From: Isoetes taiwanensis
Taxonomy: Eukaryota > Streptophyta > Lycopodiopsida > Isoetales > Isoetaceae
Direction of reading: 5' to 3'
DNA: 64,000 bases
Assembly: GCA_021234155.1 (NCBI GenBank)
Contig: JAJEKV010000019.1
Coordinates: 1,374,339 to 1,438,338 of the forward strand
Under the pieces are notes generated by a model. The model saw nothing but the letters and a program-made list of their open reading frames with translations. It was not told where the DNA came from and made no database searches. The translations under genes and the position numbers were made by a program. Positions within the stretch are counted from its first letter, which is position 1; every line of letters begins with the position of its first letter. Positions 12,607 through 24,545 of the stretch are shown in pieces.

Positions 12607-13208
12607 CAGGGATAGGTTCCATATGTATGAAATTAAAAATTTTGATGTATAAAGTCAAAAAATACGTATTTTATTGTTTAAAACGTATTTCACGTATTTT
12701 TCTCTCGCCGGCCAGAAAAGAAATTTTCGCGTATTCGCGTACGCGAAAAAACTTTCGCCTACGCGCACAAATTTGAAATTTGAATTTCGCATATGTGGTT
12801 TTTACTGTTTCGCGTACATGAAAGTCGAAATGGCAATTTTTTTTTTTCGCGCACGCGATTTATACTGTTTCGCATATGCGAAACAACTTTCGCATACGTG
12901 AAAAATAAATAAATCTTTCTCCTTTTCGCGTACGCGGTTTTCACTGTTTCGTGTACTTGAAACAACTTTTGCGCACGTGGAACAGTATAATTCGCGTATG
13001 CGGAAAAAAATAACAAAATTCACCTTTTCGCATATGCGTTTTTCATTGTTTCGCGTACGAAAAAAAACTTTCGCGTATGTGCTTTAGTTCTTTTCGCGTA
13101 CGAGAAAATCTTTCGATGCCAGAATAATACTTTCGAGCAAATTTGTGCCATATCATACGAATAATATGTATTGCGTATAAAACGTACGGAGTATTGAACC
13201 TATCCCTA
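12607..13208. mobile_element. hAT-like non-autonomous element (602 bp)
   Basis: Ends are CAGGGATAGGTTC on the left and its complement (GAACCTATCCCTA) on the right, matching at 12 of 13 positions. The CAGGG/TAGGG start is typical of hAT transposons. Flanks GCACCATT (12599-12606) and ACACCATT (13209-13216) agree at 7 of 8 bases, as an 8-bp hAT target duplication would. There is no coding capacity. The interior holds about 15 copies of a decamer related to CGCGTACGCG (for example at 12737, 12849, 12871, 12927, 12993 and 13029), usually flanked by TTT or AAA. A second copy with the same right end lies at about 31545-31779. hAT transposases bind subterminal repeats, so the decamers may be such sites (inference). 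Confidence 0.7.
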
Positions 13209-13216
13209 ACACCATT

Positions 13217-16200
13217 TAGAATAAGAATACAACCAAGAAAATTTGGAATAGAGATGCTGTCACTTGGAAACTAATCTGCCCCAACACAAGCTATTATGAG
13301 ACTGAAGAAATGAACAAGAAAATGAAGAACAAAAGGAATGTAATCAGACATATCATTTAACAAAACAGAGATGGCAGAAATACAACTTGTTTTTTTTTAC
13401 ATTATTTCAATATTATTCTCTTCATTGTTTTCAGATTGGACATGATTTAAACTCATGTCAGAGATAAAATGTTTGACAAAATTTAGATGACAAGTTTATC
13501 CTTGCATTGCCATATTCAACATTGTCGAAATTTAGCAAAGAAACCTGATTCAAAACCTTTTTTTTTTTTTTTTTTTTCAAATGTCAGCACTTTCCCATTT
13601 CTAGAAAAAATGGCCTTCATTTAATTCAATCTTATTTCCTACTATTTGAAGTTTATTGTGATATTTTTGTGATAGTATGCAATCTTACATCAAGCTTTCT
13701 TCAACAGAAATTCACACTTGTGCTTGCATTTCTAGTGCACAATATTGTTGTATTGTGATTGATTATTTATAATTCTATAAGTGTAGCATAATTTCCCAGA
13801 TAGGTTGGGATCATCCAAATAAGATTCTACAGTCAATCTGCCAAAAACCCCACCGCTTGAAAATCGTCCATTTAGTTTATTGTATGAAAAATCACAATCT
13901 AGAGAACCCCAAATCACAGCCTCAACAGGGCAAGTGTGCCATAGACATAAGTTCTGAATTTGTCATTAGAAGACCATGCAGTCAAATCATTTGATATGAA
14001 GAGGCTAGTCTCTGTTGAGAACCGATTGGATTAAAGCCGAAATAATATGGAATGAAAGTCGGAGCCCTACAACAAAAGAACTGGTTAGCAAAACTCAGCA
14101 AAATGAGATCCGGCAAAACACGATATTTATGGCCTCATGGCATATTTAACGAAATTTTGGACTTATTCAAATCTAATAGTTATATACTTCAAGAATGTCA
14201 TAATAAGATCAACAGTATTTTTAACTCTTAATCATTCGTTTTGTTTATCTTTAGATCAAAAGTATGAAGGTTACTAAAGTATAAAATTGCTTTCTAAATT
14301 AATTTTCGCTTTGATTTATTTATAATTATCTAAAATAAAAGCTATATCATTGAAATATTATTTTCTCAAAATAAGTAAAGAACGTTTTAGATTTGAAATT
14401 AATTAAATGATTATATTTATCTGTAAATACACTGAATAATTTGTTATTGATTAAGTTTCAATATGTTTTGTTTCATTAATAATAAATTATTCAACAGTTA
14501 TTAATAAAATATTAACTTTATAATTGAATTGATTTCGACCTAAAAACTTTCTTAAACGTGTTTTTAAAAGTATAAGAGTTTTTAATTTGAGAAATTCTTA
14601 TAATAGTTTTAAGTCAATTATTTATCGAACTATCGAAATTTATTTGCAAGTTATTACGATTGCCACATTTTAAATTTGTTAAATCACTAAAGATTACAAT
14701 TTTATATTCTTGAAATATCTAATTTTAAATAAGTTCAAGTGAAAATTAATCTGAAACGCAATTTTGAATTTTTATAACCATTAAGATTTTAACTTAAAGA
14801 TAAACTTATGTAATTAAAACTCATAAAAATTATAACAATCAAGAAGAATTAAATAATATATATATTCTTATAATGGAGTCCTTGAAGTGTTATCTATTAA
14901 ATCTGAATAAGTCATTGTTGAATATGTCATCCTCCTTATCATATCCTAGATGCGCATTACAAAGACATAAATAAGTGGAAACAAAGGCAACATCAGATGA
15001 TCAGAGCATAAAACTACTTCACATACCTATTAAGATTTTAAGACCTCGAGTGTCAGTAGCGTTGCTATTAAAATCTCTGATTTTGACCAAGTGCTTTTGT
15101 TAAATGATATGATATCTTTCAAACTTATCTCTTGTAATGCTGCTAACACATTCTGATGGGAATATCATGGGCAGACATGTTTTTGTCAATGCCGAGGCCG
15201 AGCCGAGGAATAGTGCCAAGGATGTATAAACCAAGAGCCATTGGACCAGTTTAATTTCAAGCTCGTTGTAGCTGGTGCTTGCCTCGTATCGACTTTTTTC
15301 GCGTTAGGGAGCGTTTGTTTGAAGATGAAGCCTGTTTTATTGAAGAACAAGGCCTGTTCTGTGTAATCTTTGGAAGAGTTTTATTCTCCTTAAATATTTC
15401 ATGGTTCTATTTGGAAGTATTTGGAAGTACTAAATTTGGATTGCTAAACTAATTTTGCTCTATAAATTTTGCATGCATAGTTGTTAGATAACGCGTTAGC
15501 CCCAAAATAATGATGCATGATACGTTGTTTAAAAAATAACTAGTAATAACTTATATTATTTTTGCCAAAATATTACAATCATCAAAAAATAATAATTATT
15601 ATATCATTTTGTTCAGAACTTTGAGAGGAATCCAAATATGGCAAAACCTAACTTAAAGAAATCTTCTGTATATAAGAATGGCCCCACCACAAGATCCCCC
15701 AAAAAAGTATTACTAGTTTTTTTTTAATGTTTTTTATATGAAACTACTATAATAAAGTAATATCATTATGTGGGTTAATGTGTTGAATAACCACGATTAA
15801 TTATTCAATACAGTTGACTATCGTGGTTCTTTATAATGGTTACCTTATTTGATTTATTACTATGTTTTTTTTGTATGCTTTTTGTATGTGATTCACTAAG
15901 AAGTGTATGCATTAAGCCATTATTAATTGTTAGAGTCATTTCCTAATGTAGCTGGCTGCATCTTTTCTCATGAATCAGTGTTGTTCCATACAATAAAATA
16001 TATGCAACTCTAAGTTAACTGCCAATGATTTTTTCATCATCCAGATCATGATATTAAGATAAAATCAATGGTTCTTTGACAATGTATTCGGTATAAATTT
16101 ACTAAGTGCAATAAAACATGGTCAAGTTGGAAACCATTACAATTTTATAGACTTAATTGGTAGCCAATCATTATGATTTTTCCCCACCAAACTATTAATG

Positions 16201-17124
16201 TTTTGATTTATTTTATTGGTAATGGTTCATACAACAAATTATGAAATGTTTTCTAAACATTCCATTAATATTGTAGAGTAGAAACAATTATAATTTCATA
16301 TGCACAACCTTTAGAAAAAAAATGCAAGTTTTTACATTGCCATATAATAAACAAGAAAGCAAAATAATGATTGTGATGCTTAATAATCTGTATAAAAACA
16401 CATATCGTACAATTCAAAGGGCCCGGGGATTTGAACCCTGGTTTTTCCATTTAAGCTAAAAATGCATCTGCAAATCCAATTCATACTCGTCCAAAAATAT
16501 CTGTGATTGACGAAACTAAACTAGTGAAGGATTAAATTCAGCATGACAGCATGCTCAATGTGAAACCTGGAATATATTAATGCTTTTTGTTATACATTAA
16601 AATGAAACAAAAGGACAGCTAGGTTCTCAAATGCTAGGACCATATTGCCTAGCTATAGACAAGATATTGAACTGAAGATAGAACTCCATTCTAGACAACT
16701 GATCAAAACTACAAATCCTCAAACAATGCAGCGATGAACATGCACATCTTAGGCTCTTGAACTTCCATTAGAAAAGGTTCAAAATATTTGAGAGCCAAAC
16801 ATGCTAAAGTGTTTAATGGAATAGGATTGTTCTTTTAATCATGCTCATTGTATACCTCTTTAGACATCCTGATAGCAGAAAGAGTAACTCAATGCAAAAG
16901 TACTGATCTTTTTCTCCCGCAAGCCTAGAACAACAACTAAATGTGTTAGAGTGATAGTAAATCAGAGACCAGTTAAAGCAGGCTACTGAATTATTCACTT
17001 AAATAAGTTTGATCTGACATGGGTTAAAAGACCATACCAGGTTGAATCCTGATCCGCAGAGAGACTACTTGCAACATGAAAAGGAAAAGCTCTTCATTTA
17101 CAACCTTACAAATATTTAGCACAC
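13217..17124. other. AT-rich intergenic region
   Basis: No gene is supported. 14.15-14.9 kb is extremely AT-rich. A T-run at about 13558-13577 could be the poly(A) tail of a minus-strand retroposed sequence, but I found no matching target duplication. A box-B-like GGGTTCAAATCCCC on the minus strand near 16425 lacks a proper tRNA body. Confidence 0.5.
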
Positions 17125-17927
17125 ACATGCTTTACACAATGAGTCCCCCATGTACTCTTTGTATTCTTTTGAGTAATAAAGGACCACGTTCATCAAAATC
17201 TTGTTACCTCATATATTGTGTATAATCTCTTGCTTCAGTACTTGAAATCCTATTCATGTCGATTCCTGGATCGTTGTTGCGTTTGCTTCCGCTCTTATAT
17301 AGTGAAATTTATCAGGCTGAGTGGCATAGATAAGGATAGCTCCTTTATTTTTTCAGAACACTGTTCTGTTTTCATCCCTTAAGTCAGAACCTGTTGCTAT
17401 TTGGATACCCCAGTCAATTCCTTTATTCCTTTGTTTCAGTCTTACTGGGTTTTCCTTCATCCAGTATTACTGGGTTTTCCTGTTCATAGCAGCATAGTAA
17501 TGGTCAGTCCCATATGAATATCTTCACACCTAGAATTCCCTATTCACTGAAGGAAAAGAGCATCACCAGTAAAACTAGTGAGTTCAAGTATCAAGAAAAA
17601 AACCCAGTAAATCCTAGCTTTAGACAAAAGCCCAACTAGGATCAACGTCTGCACAAGTCAATCCTTATACAGCATGATCAACCCATACAAAGTCTAGGTA
17701 GTCTTAGATGGTACTCAAATTCCTCAGTTTCTTTTCACAACCATGAAATCTTGCCTATAATCATATAAACATACAACACTTTTCATAAACCTTCTTTCCA
17801 GTCCCAATATCCTAAGTAAGTCAGTCTAAATATTCCGACCAATGTAGACCAATGGGCATAAAATGCATAAAATACTATACCATGGTATGTTTGTTTACTA
17901 TCAATCAACCTAACGAACGGCCTAGAA

Positions 17928-17970
17928 ATGCATGCGATGCATGCATGCGATGCATGCAATGCATGCATGC
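17928..17970. promoter_or_regulatory. Cluster of overlapping RY-type GCATGC palindromes
   Basis: Six overlapping GCATGC words lie in 43 bp. CATGCA is the RY core bound by plant B3-domain factors of the ABI3/FUS3/LEC2 class (known for the family). No gene lies nearby, so this may simply be a short tandem expansion of ATGC. Confidence 0.4.
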
Positions 17971-17989
17971 TCGTCTCGTGCAAGAATGG

Positions 17990-18008
17990 CGATTCGCTAC
18001 GCGAATCG
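17990..18008. repeat. Perfect 8-bp-arm palindrome
   Basis: CGATTCGC and GCGAATCG flank a TAC centre. It is GC-rich within an AT-rich area, just after the RY cluster. Confidence 0.85.
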
Positions 18009-20014
18009 ATGACATTATTTTCCAGCAGAGAAAACATGTTTACGATGTATCATTCAAACTGGAACATCAAGACGAAACTCCGATCATAGTATTAATGGAG
18101 CTTATGCATTAAACTGTGTAGAAACATCTGTTAGACAACTGAATCATGAACATTCCAGACTTTATTATAGACGTAAAAGTTGTATGCCTCTATATTGGCA
18201 ACTGTATTACATTAAGCAATCAAGATATCCATGCAGAAGTCTGCTATAAGATTGAAACTTCATGTGTTATCCTTTCATATAGATGTCTGTTTGCCACTTT
18301 CATTGATTTTCACAAAATCCAGATCATAGTATTAATCGTGTTCAATATGCTGAAGAATGTAAAATATTCTGCTACATAGCAGAAATAGTAAATGATATCC
18401 ATATATTATGGCCCAAAATCTGTAAGTAGCTATTCTAAATCATGTAAATAAAGAACTATATCCAAGCGAAATTCTATTTGTCTTGTACATTCTTCAAAGA
18501 CAGGAGCAGGGAAAGATCTCACCACATGTAAACTGCCATCAAACTCAATCAACAGTTTTAAATCCATAACCCTTGCATAAAAGTATTCATCAGTGCATGT
18601 GCTTGTTCCTTGTCCTTAAAACAATTTTGTTCACCTATGTTGTTGAAGTCCATACTCTTACAGCATTTTGAACTCCTTCTAGCAGCCGAACACCAACTTC
18701 AAATGCAAAAAAGTAACAAAGGAAGGAGAGTAATTCGTACCTGCAGCCAATCATGCAAACGTTAGCAGTAATCCCGGTAACGATGCAAGGGCCAAAAGGT
18801 ACATGTGATTACTCTCAGTTTATCACATTTCACCCTTTGTGGCCCTTTGCAAATCATTAGTACCAGCATACATAGAAGGAGATGAATAATCCAATGTAAA
18901 CTAAAACAGAGTGCAATCACATTATTGTTGAAGCTTAAAACTAGGAATATATAAGACAGATCTTATTTTTTGTAGTTTAGAAATATACACCGATCCACGT
19001 TTTTGTTCTTATACTTTGAACAAGAGCACTGCTTGCCTGACCAGCCAGAGCTAGAACTATTTGCATTCCAGCAATCACACTTTATGCATTAATTTCTATG
19101 ATAAAATATACCTGTCTTTCTGGTTGCCTGATTCAAAGCCTTCGGTGTCCTGCGTTTTTTCCACAGAGCCATGATCGATTTTGTGATGCTTAGAAACCCC
19201 AACGATTTTTTGCTACCGTTCAACACTCAGAGTCTCACTTTTTCATGCATCTAGCCATGTGAATCCTGTTAGCCATGAAGATGCAGCCGAAATCACTGCC
19301 AGTGTCTTCCTTGCCCTACGAAATTGTCCTGAATACTTTTTTTCAATAAAGGCTCTCTAAGCCGGTCAAGAAAATGAAGGAGCTGTATCCGGATTAGGAT
19401 TTTTTTCAATATTATGCCATGCGAAATCTAGGATCTTCTTCTTATTTGTATATCTATTCAGAGATCCATTTCCCTTCCCGAGATGCTCATATCCAACTAT
19501 GTAAAGGCAAATAAAAGTCAGCCGTCATACCTAAACTTAGAAGATGTCAGCTGGGTCTTGTAATAAAGGCATTCGCCTTATGGAGTGCATGCCTGTAAAT
19601 TCGACCATTACATAATCTTTACCCATTATAAATCAGGAAAAACCCAAAGCAAATACATTTCCATGCACCCATTATTTAAAAAGCTCCTCAAAACATGGTT
19701 AATGGTCCATGTGAAGCGAATCATAGATAAAATTTCTATGTTTGTCCATTATGCCAAATAATTCAACCTTTATCATCTGAATGTAGGCGCATGCAAATCC
19801 AATGGTGCAAAAGGTCTTGGCATTTGTCAAAGAAAAGCAGTGCGTTGTGGTACATATGATTCTTATCCATCATGTAACCATAATATGAGAAGCAATGCAC
19901 TATAAGTATCTTGAATATTTCAAAGAATGCACTGTAAGATCCTTCTCTGTAAGATCCATCAATATTTTAAAGAAAAAAAAAAAAAAAAAAAAAAAAAAAA
20001 CATGCTTTACACAA

Positions 20015-20417
20015 ATCATCTAACTCATGGTATAATACAATCCCTAAATTGCACAGAATAACAACCTGCCAAATGCAAAGAACAAAGACTGGATCATCAC
20101 CTAGCCAAACATGTCATAAAACATCCATAAATGCAAAATACAAAGTCCTAGATGCTATAAAACAACATTATTAAATCAAGATAATGAATGCTAGAAGCTC
20201 TACTTTGAATAAGACAACACACATCTAATTGGAAAGAAATGACAAGTAAACCTTGGACTTATTATCCCAACAACAATTACACCTAAGTATTCTGCAGACC
20301 TCCAATTAGTGGACTGAAGGAAATGTAGCAGACAAAAATTAAAAAGTGACCTTGTCAGACCATGCACGAAAAATGCTTCATCACGCCACTTATTCCATTG
20401 CGATAATGTAAATTCCT
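20015..20417. other. Intergenic, nothing recognised
   Basis: Lies between the retroposed segment and the start of the duplicated block. No gene or repeat seen. Confidence 0.5.
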
Positions 20418-20998
20418 AGGCATTGCTTGTTATTTACAGAATCTGCAAGACATGTCGTGAGCCACAAACGTAAAGAAAGGGAAGGCATATAGGTAGTCCC
20501 ACAAAGGCTAGCTAGATCCATATAAATGTTCAGTTACATCCCGTAATAGAGCATCAAATTTGTACAGTTCTAAAATACATGACCTAGACTAGATCTAATT
20601 GTTTACTTGCTATTGAACCCGTCCAGGATTCCAAACTAATAATAAAAAACAAGATCTTAATCCATCCAGGATTCCAAAACTAGAAATAAAAAGCAAGCGT
20701 CAACCTAAGTATAGTAAAACCATGGATTTGTTTAACAGAGAAAATCGATGCAGACTCAGAGGCGAGATAAGGCATCATTCATTATTCACGACGGCAGAAA
20801 AATTAGGCAAAATACATAAGATGGAGTCCGACGTGCTCTGGATCAGAGTTACTGCCGCTGTTGTTCTACGTGAAGAAACCTAAATTCTATTTTACTTTGC
20901 ATTCTGTAAGTTACAAGAGAAATTTGAAAATTTTAAAGCACCCTAGAAAAAAATTATCATTTGTATACGTTCCATTTTTTTAGGGAAAATGTAAAATA
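20418..20998. repeat. Duplicated block, copy 1 (partner 23948-24545)
   Basis: From AGGCATTGCTTGTTA to AAAATGTAAAATACATTT the sequence is nearly identical to 23948-24545, with small indels and substitutions. It is non-coding. It forms the left part of a larger tandem duplication described under 20418-25500. Confidence 0.9.
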
Positions 20999-21088
20999 CA
21001 TTTTTAAGAATAGAATAGAATAGAATATGATTTTATCGTCCACGGAGACCAACTGGCCTATGGGACCCAAGTACAAAGAGAGAGCAAA

Positions 21089-21160
21089 GAAGCGATTACT
21101 ACCGTGATTAAAAAACCCCGCACCAAGGGTTTTCGGAAAAACCTAGTAGCAATAAGGATG
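21089..21160 (-). ncRNA. Structured hairpin repeat, copy Z
   Basis: On the minus strand this shows CTACTAGGTTTTTCC, CGAAAACCC and GCGGGGTTTTTTAATC in the same order and spacing as copies X and Y. The stem TTGCTAC / GTAGTAA is kept with one mismatch and the outermost stem is lost. It lies just downstream, in coding sense, of the LINE relic at 21190-22995, so here it may sit in a LINE 3' UTR. Confidence 0.5.
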
Positions 21161-21189
21161 CTGACATACCGCATGCTTATATACATAAT

Positions 21190-22995
21190 CACAAGTACAA
21201 ACAGGTTAATGTCGGACGGGGGGCATAACCGAGTCCGCTGTATCCATTACCTCCTCCTGAGGTACGATCCCAACAAGCCTACGAGGTCGTGCTCGGTAGC
21301 TCATGCAAGGCCCGATGGGGCACAACTAACCGAGCATACCGAGCCCCGATATGCTCAGACACGGACAGCCCGAAGGGCATGACTTTCATCCTCAATGGCG
21401 CCGTTGAAAAGATCGGACCGGATTCTCGGCCCTCACGCTGCTCGAATCCATCTCCCTGCCTCAATGCGAGGTGGTCGTGGCCTCTGATCCCAAAGCTTGG
21501 CCATGAAGCAAGCATCCGGGCACGCTTCAAGGCGGCTGCGTTCCTTCGGTGTATGCATTGGTCCACATCTCAGGTGCTCGCACATTCCATAGCGAAGAAC
21601 CACCGGCTTGCTTGTCTTTCCAGCAAAGAAGCTTTGAGTCGCCATGGGCCCATCGCCAAAGCCAAAGCAAGGTTGGGCAGCCGGGCTTCATCCATAGCCA
21701 CCACCTTCTCGAAGTAAATAATGTGACGCTCAAATCCATGACCCTCAGAATGGAAGGAAGCCTGTCTCCGGAGCAAGATCTGATATGGGACCGTGGATTT
21801 CACTCCCAGCTGCCCGGGCAAGAAGGCCTTCTGTACCTGCTCTAGATCGCTCCAAGTGGTGAGGGATATCACCGGCCCCACACTTCTGCCCCATAGAGGA
21901 GGACCGGGTTCAACCAAGGCCCTCAACAAGTGTGCCCGGTGACCCCATGCATCTGGCTACGCCTTGTGATTGTTGTTTTTGCATTGCATACGTGGGCTTT
22001 CCACTGCGGTGACCCCGTAACCTGATGGATGCATCCCAAAGGTGTGTGGTAGTAGAAAAGTCAATGCCCAAATACTTATAAGATCGAGCCACCTCCACTA
22101 CCTGCCTCGATAAGTGAATGAGGGAAGGCGTGGTGCCGGATGATGGGACCAGCGAGCACCCTTGTCTTGGCCAAGTTAACTCTCATGTCGATTGAATTGG
22201 CGTAGCGTCCAAAGCATCCGTGTGGCGTTGCATGTCCTCTCGGGTATATCGCGAGCAGGTCAACATCATCGGCATATATGAGTTGCGGATTATGTGGTGC
22301 ATCAATCGAAGCCTCCCAGTGCTTTCGGCTAGCCATTCTTCTAGCTGGTCAATGTACAAGCCGAAGAGCGCTCGGGGATAGAGGGCAGCCACGGTGCACC
22401 CTAATGCTACTAACAACGGGCTCCCCGGACAAAGGTGTGAGGCGGCCGGAGCAAGCCTCGTTATAGTGCAGTATATAGCATTCACGCAAGTCGACGGGGT
22501 CCCTAGCTATCTCAATCTGTCCCACAACTTATCCCCGAGGCATCGTGTCAAAAGCCTTTGCGAAATCCACAAAACAACAAAGCAGATACAGGCGTGATTC
22601 CGCTATCCTCTATGAGTGTTCGCAGAGTGAAGATATGGTCAATAGTAGAATGCCTGGGCGGAAGCTTTGCACAGTGAGAGCCCGCACTTCTCCATCCTCT
22701 CGCCCAAAGTGTCAATCGCCCGCTCAAGAATCCCGCAAGCAACTTGGCAAAGACAGAACTGACCATAATGGTACGATAGTTGGCTGGGCTATGGGGGTCC
22801 CCTGCTTTGTATATGGGCACAACTCTACTGGTAGTCCAGTGCGGGGGGAAGCCTTCTTGCAATGCCCTGTTGAAGAGTGCTGTGAGAACCGGCACTATTG
22901 GGGGCCCGGCCCACTTGAGAAGCTCTGCCTGCATACCATCCAAATCTGCTGCCTTCCCGTTAGCGAGGGCAAATGTAGCATTGATGGTCCCGTCA
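21190..22995 (-). mobile_element. LINE reverse-transcriptase relic
   Basis: Minus-strand frames encode ordered pieces of a non-LTR reverse transcriptase. First comes an N-terminal block with MQAELLKWAG, GFPPHWTTSRVVPIYKAG and ANYRTIMVSSVFAKLL (about 22940-22550). It is followed by the fingers/palm region with IDHIFTLRTLIED, then LFGLYIDQLEEWL, then the catalytic-loop region IYADDVDLLA (about 22270), where the YADD box is intact. After that come NLAKTRVLAG, YKYLGIDF (about 22070) and a C-terminal region to about 21270. Frames change several times, so it cannot be expressed. A smaller homologue lies at 1255-2075. Its upstream end meets the hairpin-rich segment near 22995. Confidence 0.85.
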
Positions 22996-23155
22996 TGTTG
23001 ATTTCAAAAAAAAGGGGGTTGGAATATTTTTGTTTTGGTGGTGCCCAAATATGCCAATGTCCAACCCTTCTTGCATCCTCTTCCAAGAAACAAAAAAGCA
23101 TTCAAAGATTGGGTGTTGTTTTCTTTAGAAACATTGCATCCAAGGTCAAAAGTAC

Positions 23156-23352
23156 GGTTATCGGTCTGGCCCAGGCTGATAACCAAAAATGCATGACCGA
23201 GGCTGTACGTCCGAGGCCAGATATTTGCACGTAAGCCCGAGGCCCGCTAGGGTCGAACGCTGGCCCGAGGCCTTACGTGCAAATATCTGGCTGAGGACAT
23301 ACAACCGAGGCCACTCATTTTTGGTTATTAGCCGAGGCAAAGACCGATAACC
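23156..23352. repeat. Long inverted repeat (80-bp arms), copy 1
   Basis: Left arm 23156-23235 begins GGTTATCGGTC and ends GCACGTAAG. Right arm 23272-23352 begins CTTACGTGC and ends CCGATAACC. The arms pair along most of their length. The 36-nt loop is GC-rich and contains two CCCGAGGC words. A transcript would form a long hairpin suited to small-RNA production (inference). Confidence 0.9.
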
Positions 23353-23396
23353 ACCTTATCGGGCTAATAACTAATTATTTCCTAGTACTGATAACT

Positions 23397-23422
23397 AGTT
23401 ATCACTCTTAAGAGTGATAACT
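23397..23422. repeat. Perfect 26-bp palindrome
   Basis: AGTTATCACTCTT followed by its exact reverse complement. It overlaps a second palindrome, GATAACTAGTTATC. In the other copy (24934-24959) the centre is changed and the arms are kept. Confidence 0.95.
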
Positions 23423-23738
23423 TAATTATTGGACTCTCCCTTTACATTAGAAAGTCCGATAAGGTACATAGAGCCCCTTCAATATCTCATTAATCTAAAT
23501 AACCCAAATGAAATTAGGGGTATTTTGAAGAAAATAAAGGTATTTTGACAACCACATTAGAGAATTGGGGAAAATTTAGTATTGGAGAGTAAAAATTGCA
23601 TGCAAAAATTTTGCCAATGTTTTGTTTTGTCTCACCATTACATTGGCAATTTGATAACATCTTATTAACGTGCTAATTTTCATTTCAAACAAATGGTTCG
23701 TCGATATAATTTGTTGATTACAAAAACAAACAATGCTA

Positions 23739-23766
23739 CGGTTCTATTGCGCTCGCAATAGAACCG
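23739..23766. repeat. 28-bp palindrome with 13-bp arms, copy 1
   Basis: CGGTTCTATTGCG and CGCAATAGAACCG around CT. Copy 2 is at 25266-25293, with one change near the centre. It lies just upstream of the Gag-like frame. Confidence 0.95.
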
Positions 23767-23947
23767 CCATTCCTTGGATGGGGATGCCACCTCATCTGAG
23801 TTCCCTCTCAGGTTTTGTCGACCTCAGGTTCTGCAATTCCCTCTCAGTCCATAGCTATGGTGCCTCGACCCTTCAGTTACAGATGGCACAAATCTAGAGC
23901 CTTCCATCGACACTCACTTCTAACACTTTTGTTCATGAGTAGATCGA

Positions 23948-24545
23948 GGCATTGCTTGTTACTTACAGAAGTTGAAGCCTTGAATCTGCAAGACAAGTAT
24001 ATGTCGTGAGCCACAAACATAGAGAAAGGTAAGGCATATAGGTAGTCCCACAAAGGCTAGCTAGATCCATACAAATGTTCAGTTACATCCCGTATTAGAG
24101 CATCAAATTTGTACAGTTCTAAAATACATGACCTAGACTAGATCTAGTTGTTTACTTGCTATTGAACCCCTCCAGGATTCCAAACTAATAATAAAACACA
24201 AGACCTTAATCCATCCAGGATTCCAAAACTAGAAATAAAAAGCAAGCTTCAATGTGCGTATAGTAAAACCATGGATTTGTTTAACAGAGAAAATTGATGC
24301 AGACTCAGAGGCGAGATAAGGCATCATTCATCATTCATGGCGGCAGAAAAATTAGGCAAAATACATAAGATGGAGCTTCAACGTGCTCTGGATCAAAGCT
24401 ACTGTCGTTGTTGTTCTACGTGACGAAACCTAAATTCTATTTTACTTTGCAGTTACAAGAGAAATTTGAAAATTTTAAAGCACACTAGAAAAAAATTATC
24501 ATTTGTATACATTCCATTTTTTTAGGGAAAATGTAAAATACATTT
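23948..24545. repeat. Duplicated block, copy 2 (partner 20418-20998)
   Basis: Near-identical to 20418-20998 and joined to copy 1 of the hairpin segment through the shared word AGGCATTGC. It then passes directly into the second hairpin-segment copy at 24546, so the roughly 2 kb of LINE present in the first unit is missing here. Confidence 0.9.

Larger units (their letters stand above)
17140..20000 (+). mobile_element. Retroposed segment with LINE 3' end and poly(A), possible 3' transduction
   Basis: Bounded by direct repeats CATGCTTTACACAA at 17126-17139 and 20001-20014 (14 bp, or 15 with an ambiguous A). The right repeat directly follows a 28-bp A-run (19973-20000), the signature of target-primed retroposition. 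The first roughly 42 bp (CCCATGTACT.TTTGTATTC, then TTTTGAGTAATAAA) match the terminal 3' UTR of the LINE at 43885-44694. About 2.8 kb of unrelated non-coding sequence follows before the poly(A). The simplest reading is a LINE transcript that read through its own poly(A) signal, followed by a strongly 5'-truncated insertion. Alternatively, a tiny LINE fragment sits beside an unrelated retroposed transcript. Confidence 0.6.
22966..23960 (+). repeat. Hairpin-rich segment, copy 1
   Basis: Closely repeated at 24546-25500. Both copies begin with about 30 bp of LINE coding sequence (GTAGCATTGATGGTCCCGTC). They continue through a set of hairpins and end within the start of a DIRS-like Gag reading frame (MAQIQSLQSTLTSNTFVHEQ in copy 2; diverged here). 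In copy 1 the Gag part is cut off at about 23950 by the duplication breakpoint. Confidence 0.85.

Noticed and set aside
13558-13577. Minus-strand retroposed copy suggested by the T-run
   Set aside because: No matching target duplication or element sequence could be found on its right side.
16415-16450. tRNA-like box B on the minus strand
   Set aside because: No matching D-arm, anticodon arm or acceptor stem at the right distance.
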